Source: Elysia marginata (lineage: Eukaryota > Mollusca > Gastropoda > Plakobranchidae). From it: a stretch of 20,756 nucleotides of DNA. Shown here piece by piece: positions 18,001 through 20,756 of this stretch; the first letter of the stretch is position 1; each line of letters starts with the position of its first letter. Both the position numbers and the translations under genes were made by a program. The stretch covers positions 275,318 through 296,073 of the forward strand of contig BMAT01001406.1 of assembly GCA_019649035.1 (NCBI GenBank). The letters run 5' to 3'. The notes below the pieces were generated by a model. It was not told the origin of the DNA and did no database searches. It saw only the letters and a program-made list of their open reading frames with translations.

Positions 18001-19440
18001 CAAAAATACTCCTTTTATTTAAAACTTCTATACATGTAATTGTATCCACATTTAGTGAAATTCAAGTCAATACCAACGGCACTTGCGTAAACAAAAGACT
18101 CTGTAATAAGTGTGGAAAGAGCTGAGCAACAAAGAGCACGAAACATGACTTGCATTAAACACGTCGATTTTCTATGCTTTGTAGACACAGAGAAACAATA
18201 GTATTGTTGCCGTGTAGTTATTCTGAGATTCTCTAGGCTTACTTTAGACCATCGCTAAATCGTTTTCAATGGGACTGTTCCATAAACTTTTAAGAATTCT
18301 TCCAGAGTGGTTCCCCTTGGACAATGGTGAGTTTTTAGGCTTAGATTTAGCACAGAAATTATTTTAATAAACTACCTCGCCAACAGAAAGTTCGCTGGTG
18401 AGCCCATCTTCTGAATTTTACACACAAAAAGGTTAGTACTGAAACATTTCCATAAGTTTAATTTGGTTTTTATTGGAAGAACGTCAAGCTTCGTTCTGTT
18501 GATCGTTACAAACACAGGACAAATTATCTAGATGAGCCGGAAGCTCGTCGATGATATTACAGACTTTAAGCAGCAACGCGTGAGTATGACGCGAACGTCT
18601 GTGGGTCTATTTTTAGAAACTGGTTTCATTATTTTTATAGTTTCCTCAATCTGCTTTCCCGATTTTCACGTACGCGTAGTGAAACACGGTGCGTGAGCTA
18701 AAGGTCTCTAGTGACCCCCCATACCGACCTGTATAACTGCTTGCAGATAAATACAAAAACCAAGACATCCCTGCTGGTTAAAATTCTATTTATTTCCATT
18801 ATGAAACGGCTGACGGAAATTTTACAAAAGCTGGACGAATCAAAATAATTATCTTGAGGATCAATAAAACGCGATGAAGAATTAATTTGAGAGTTTATCG
18901 CTTATATCAGAAAACTAGTCTTGCTCTCTCACAAAAGGGCTCTGTACTATGTACCATTAAACTTAATATGTCTTTCAATCATCACAAAAAGTCAAATATC
19001 AAAATGCTTTCTTTGAAAGCATAGATTTTTAAACACTTTTTTCTGCGTCTCCAAATAATAAAAAAAAAATTAAATTTAGTAGGCCTATTTGTTTGATGTA
19101 AAATCGGTGGATAAAATCTATCTCCAAAATAATGGTGCGCTGATTTCTAATTTTCGATTTTGCTTCGCCAGCAGACTATCGAATCGTTATGAAAGACTAA
19201 AATAATTTGATTTATCAAATCTAAAATCCGAAAAACATCTAAAATAAGTCTAGCTACATTAAGAAGTCTAATGGGTTTGTGTATATATTGGAACATGCAC
19301 ATGAAACAGAGAATCACAAAACTTATAAAACGAAAAGACTTTCGTCCATTACAGATGTCAAAGTTTTGACAACATATAGATGTTTGTTGATAAAAAAACA
19401 CTAACGTTACATTTAAATTTATCCTTTAACACGTTGAACT
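15036..19440. other. Long AT-rich region without recognisable genes
   Basis: Scanned on both strands. It contains scattered A/T homopolymers and short purine-rich GATA/GACA runs (about 16320-16385). The open frames of 60-84 codons have no recognisable domain, composition or splice context. It may be an upstream intron of the SLC1-like gene or intergenic DNA. Confidence 0.5.
16320..16390 (+). repeat. Purine-rich GATA/GACA low-complexity stretch
   Basis: Mixed AGAGATAGAGACAGAAATGAG and AGACAGAAATAGATAGAGAG words, an old degenerate microsatellite. Confidence 0.7.
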
Positions 19441-19461
19441 TACGGCGGTTGTTTACGTTCT

Positions 19462-19475
19462 CCGCTAGGTGGCGC
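19462..19475 (+). promoter_or_regulatory. CTCF-like binding motif
   Basis: CCGCTAGGTGGCGC matches the core of the CTCF consensus (roughly CCRSYAGRKGGCRS) at every position. It stands out in otherwise AT-rich DNA. CTCF is present in many bilaterians with a conserved zinc-finger array, so a bound site is plausible, but only the motif is seen. Confidence 0.45.
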
Positions 19476-19888
19476 GATGTATCGGTGTAAACATCAAGTA
19501 CAATGTTAAGACCCATCGGGCTTGTTCCATCACCTCTGGCAAAGCTATTTTAGTAACCAACAGCGCTACATTTTTTGTCCTGGAAAGGCCTTGACAGTCT
19601 CAACTTAGTTCACCTTGGCTTTCAAGCCCAGAGCGTCTATTTATAGTCACTCTATGGCCAGCTAGGATTAGGCTTATCGACACTTTAGTCCGGACTCTAA
19701 TTAAACTTAACTAAAAAAAGCAATATCTGTCGTTTTATGACCTGGATCAACCACTACCATATAGAAAACGAAAAGAAAAAAAGAAAACAATGTAAACCAC
19801 GGTATAAAAAACTGTACTAAACTATTTGCAGGGGTTTTGAGTGGCGATTAGGCCATGGGGGGCATCGTCCTAAGGGCAATGGCAGTTT
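19476..19888. other. Non-coding stretch before SINE copy 4
   Basis: Somewhat less AT-rich around 19490-19690. No gene was recognised. Confidence 0.4.
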
Positions 19889-19901
19889 TGAGGTCAAGCA
19901 G
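19889..19901 (+). repeat. SINE copy 4 target-site duplication, left
   Basis: TGAGGTCAAGCAG, repeated with one mismatch as TGAGGTGAAGCAG at 20207-20219. Confidence 0.88.
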
Positions 19902-20206
19902 TTGGTTGGTTGGTTGTTTGAATTTTGACGTCTCTTTTCAACTACAAGGTTATATCAGAGACGGCGCTTCGGACAATTGAAAGCGTGCTGCCACACTGTG
20001 ATGTACGGAGCGCTGCAAACACCACACCCAGTCACATTATCCTGACACCGGGCCGACGAGACTTAGCACTAAATCCATAATGCCAGACACCAGGCGGATC
20101 AGCTACTAATACCAAATTTAAAGTCCTTGCTTTGACTCGGCCGTGGATCGAACCCGTACCTCCCTATCTCTGAGCGAGTGTCTTAACCGCTAGGCCTCAG
20201 AGCCAG
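19902..20206 (-). mobile_element. tRNA-derived SINE, copy 4
   Basis: A full-length copy of about 305 bp on the minus strand. The tail at the left is an (AACC)n-like run (TTGGTTGGTTGGTT on plus), and the body and tRNA-like head match the other copies. Box B reads GGTTCGATCC on the minus strand. It is bounded by 13-bp target-site duplications differing at one base. Confidence 0.96.
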
Positions 20207-20219
20207 TGAGGTGAAGCAG
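20207..20219 (+). repeat. SINE copy 4 target-site duplication, right
   Basis: TGAGGTGAAGCAG, partner of 19889-19901. Confidence 0.88.
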
Positions 20220-20230
20220 AACTTACCCTA

Positions 20231-20439
20231 AGGCTGCGAACATACGGCACCCGATCCGTGTTCAGCCCAGCAAGGGAAATAAATAAAATCAAATGCAATA
20301 CAGAGGGAAAAAACCACTACCTGATCATAACTGTCAGTATGATGTAGCCTATACGACGGTTTTTCACACTGTATGACAGTTGCTCTATGTTTCCCTGCGC
20401 TGGGCTGGATACGGGCCGGCCGCAGTATGTTCGTGGCCT
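20231..20439. mobile_element. 209-bp MITE-like hairpin element flanked by TA
   Basis: The left arm, AGGCTGCGAACATACGGCAC continuing to TTCAGCCCAGC, and the right arm, which on the minus strand starts AGGCCACGAACATACTGCGG and continues to ATCCAGCCCAGC, pair over about 50 bp with some mismatches. Further inward, AACTGTCAGTATG and CATACTGACAG-like sequences are also inverted, so the whole element can fold. Both ends are flanked by TA, compatible with a TA target-site duplication as in Tc1/mariner-related elements. There is no coding frame. Confidence 0.82.
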
Positions 20440-20512
20440 TAAGAGCCTGAAGTCAAAGGAAATCAAACAAACCCATATAGTACTCATTTGACTTCGATTC
20501 TGAAATACACTG

Positions 20513-20600
20513 GGGTTTTGTTTTTTGTTTTTTGTTGGTTTTTTTTTTGTTTTTTTTTTTTGGTTTTTTGTTTGTTTGCTTACTTTGTTGTTTTTTTTCC
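20513..20600 (+). repeat. T-rich/GTTTT low-complexity tract
   Basis: Long T runs separated by single or double G. No other content. Confidence 0.93.
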
Positions 20601-20708
20601 TCGTCTTTGAAAAGGTAAAGAAGATGTGGCATGACTAGCCTACTCTTTGGCCAAATCTTAAAACCCGAAAAAACTGTTGGTTACTTCAAGAATCGCCCGG
20701 TAAAGACT

Positions 20709-20756
20709 AAGAAGAAGAAGAACAAGAAGAACAAGAACAACAACAACAACAACAAC
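20709..20756 (+). repeat. AAG/AAC trinucleotide repeat at the right edge
   Basis: AAGAAGAAG changes to AACAAGAAG and then to pure AAC units, running out of the window. Confidence 0.95.

Noticed and set aside
16096..19401. Open frames of 60-84 codons at 16096-16278, 17768-17980 and 19147-19401
   Set aside because: Short, AT-driven, no domain, no splice or start context; expected by chance in this composition.

Overview
This is eukaryotic (metazoan) nuclear DNA. It has AT-rich non-coding sequence, GT-AG introns, microsatellites, tRNA-derived SINEs, foldback elements and a decayed Ty3/gypsy retrotransposon. No bacterial gene organisation is visible. A mollusc (perhaps a gastropod) or another lophotrochozoan is my guess from the general mix of repeats and the gene structure; nothing in the window fixes the taxon.

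One host gene is readable: a divergent member of the SLC1 family (sodium-coupled glutamate/neutral amino acid transporters) on the minus strand. Eight consecutive internal exons could be joined by hand (12427-12558, 11732-11806, 9901-10023, 9237-9321, 8023-8189, 6937-7063, 5766-6002, 5058-5249). All seven junctions between them use GT-AG introns with matching phases and no stop, giving about 379 residues from TM1 through TM7. The scaffold is plainly SLC1, but several positions that bind cations and substrate in the family are changed: the TM7 NMDGT motif reads NRCGS, the serine-rich tip of HP1 is two residues short, and the TM3 sodium-site residues differ. The N-terminal exon and the C-terminal HP2/TM8 exons were not found.

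Layout. 1-870: two separate 32-bp tandem arrays in AT-rich DNA. 870-1174: SINE copy 1. 1606-4170: a pair of 68-bp direct repeats flanking a decayed Ty3/gypsy pol fragment (RNase H end, integrase, C-terminal tail), which carries a 68-bp internal tandem duplication and SINE copy 2 inserted with a perfect 13-bp target-site duplication. 4302-4873: a complex foldback element. 4882-5093: four 53-bp tandem units, each with a splice-donor-like GGGTAAGG, the last overlapping the end of the TM7 exon. 5058-12558: the SLC1-like gene, with introns holding a 22-bp minisatellite, GAA, CT, AAT and ATC microsatellites, SINE copy 3 and two fragments of the foldback family in inverted orientation around the TM3 exon. 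12559-19900: AT-rich DNA with no recognisable gene, containing a 143-bp direct duplication, simple repeats and one CTCF-like motif. 19902-20206: SINE copy 4. 20231-20439: a 209-bp MITE-like hairpin flanked by TA. 20513-20756: T/G-rich and AAG/AAC repeats at the right edge.
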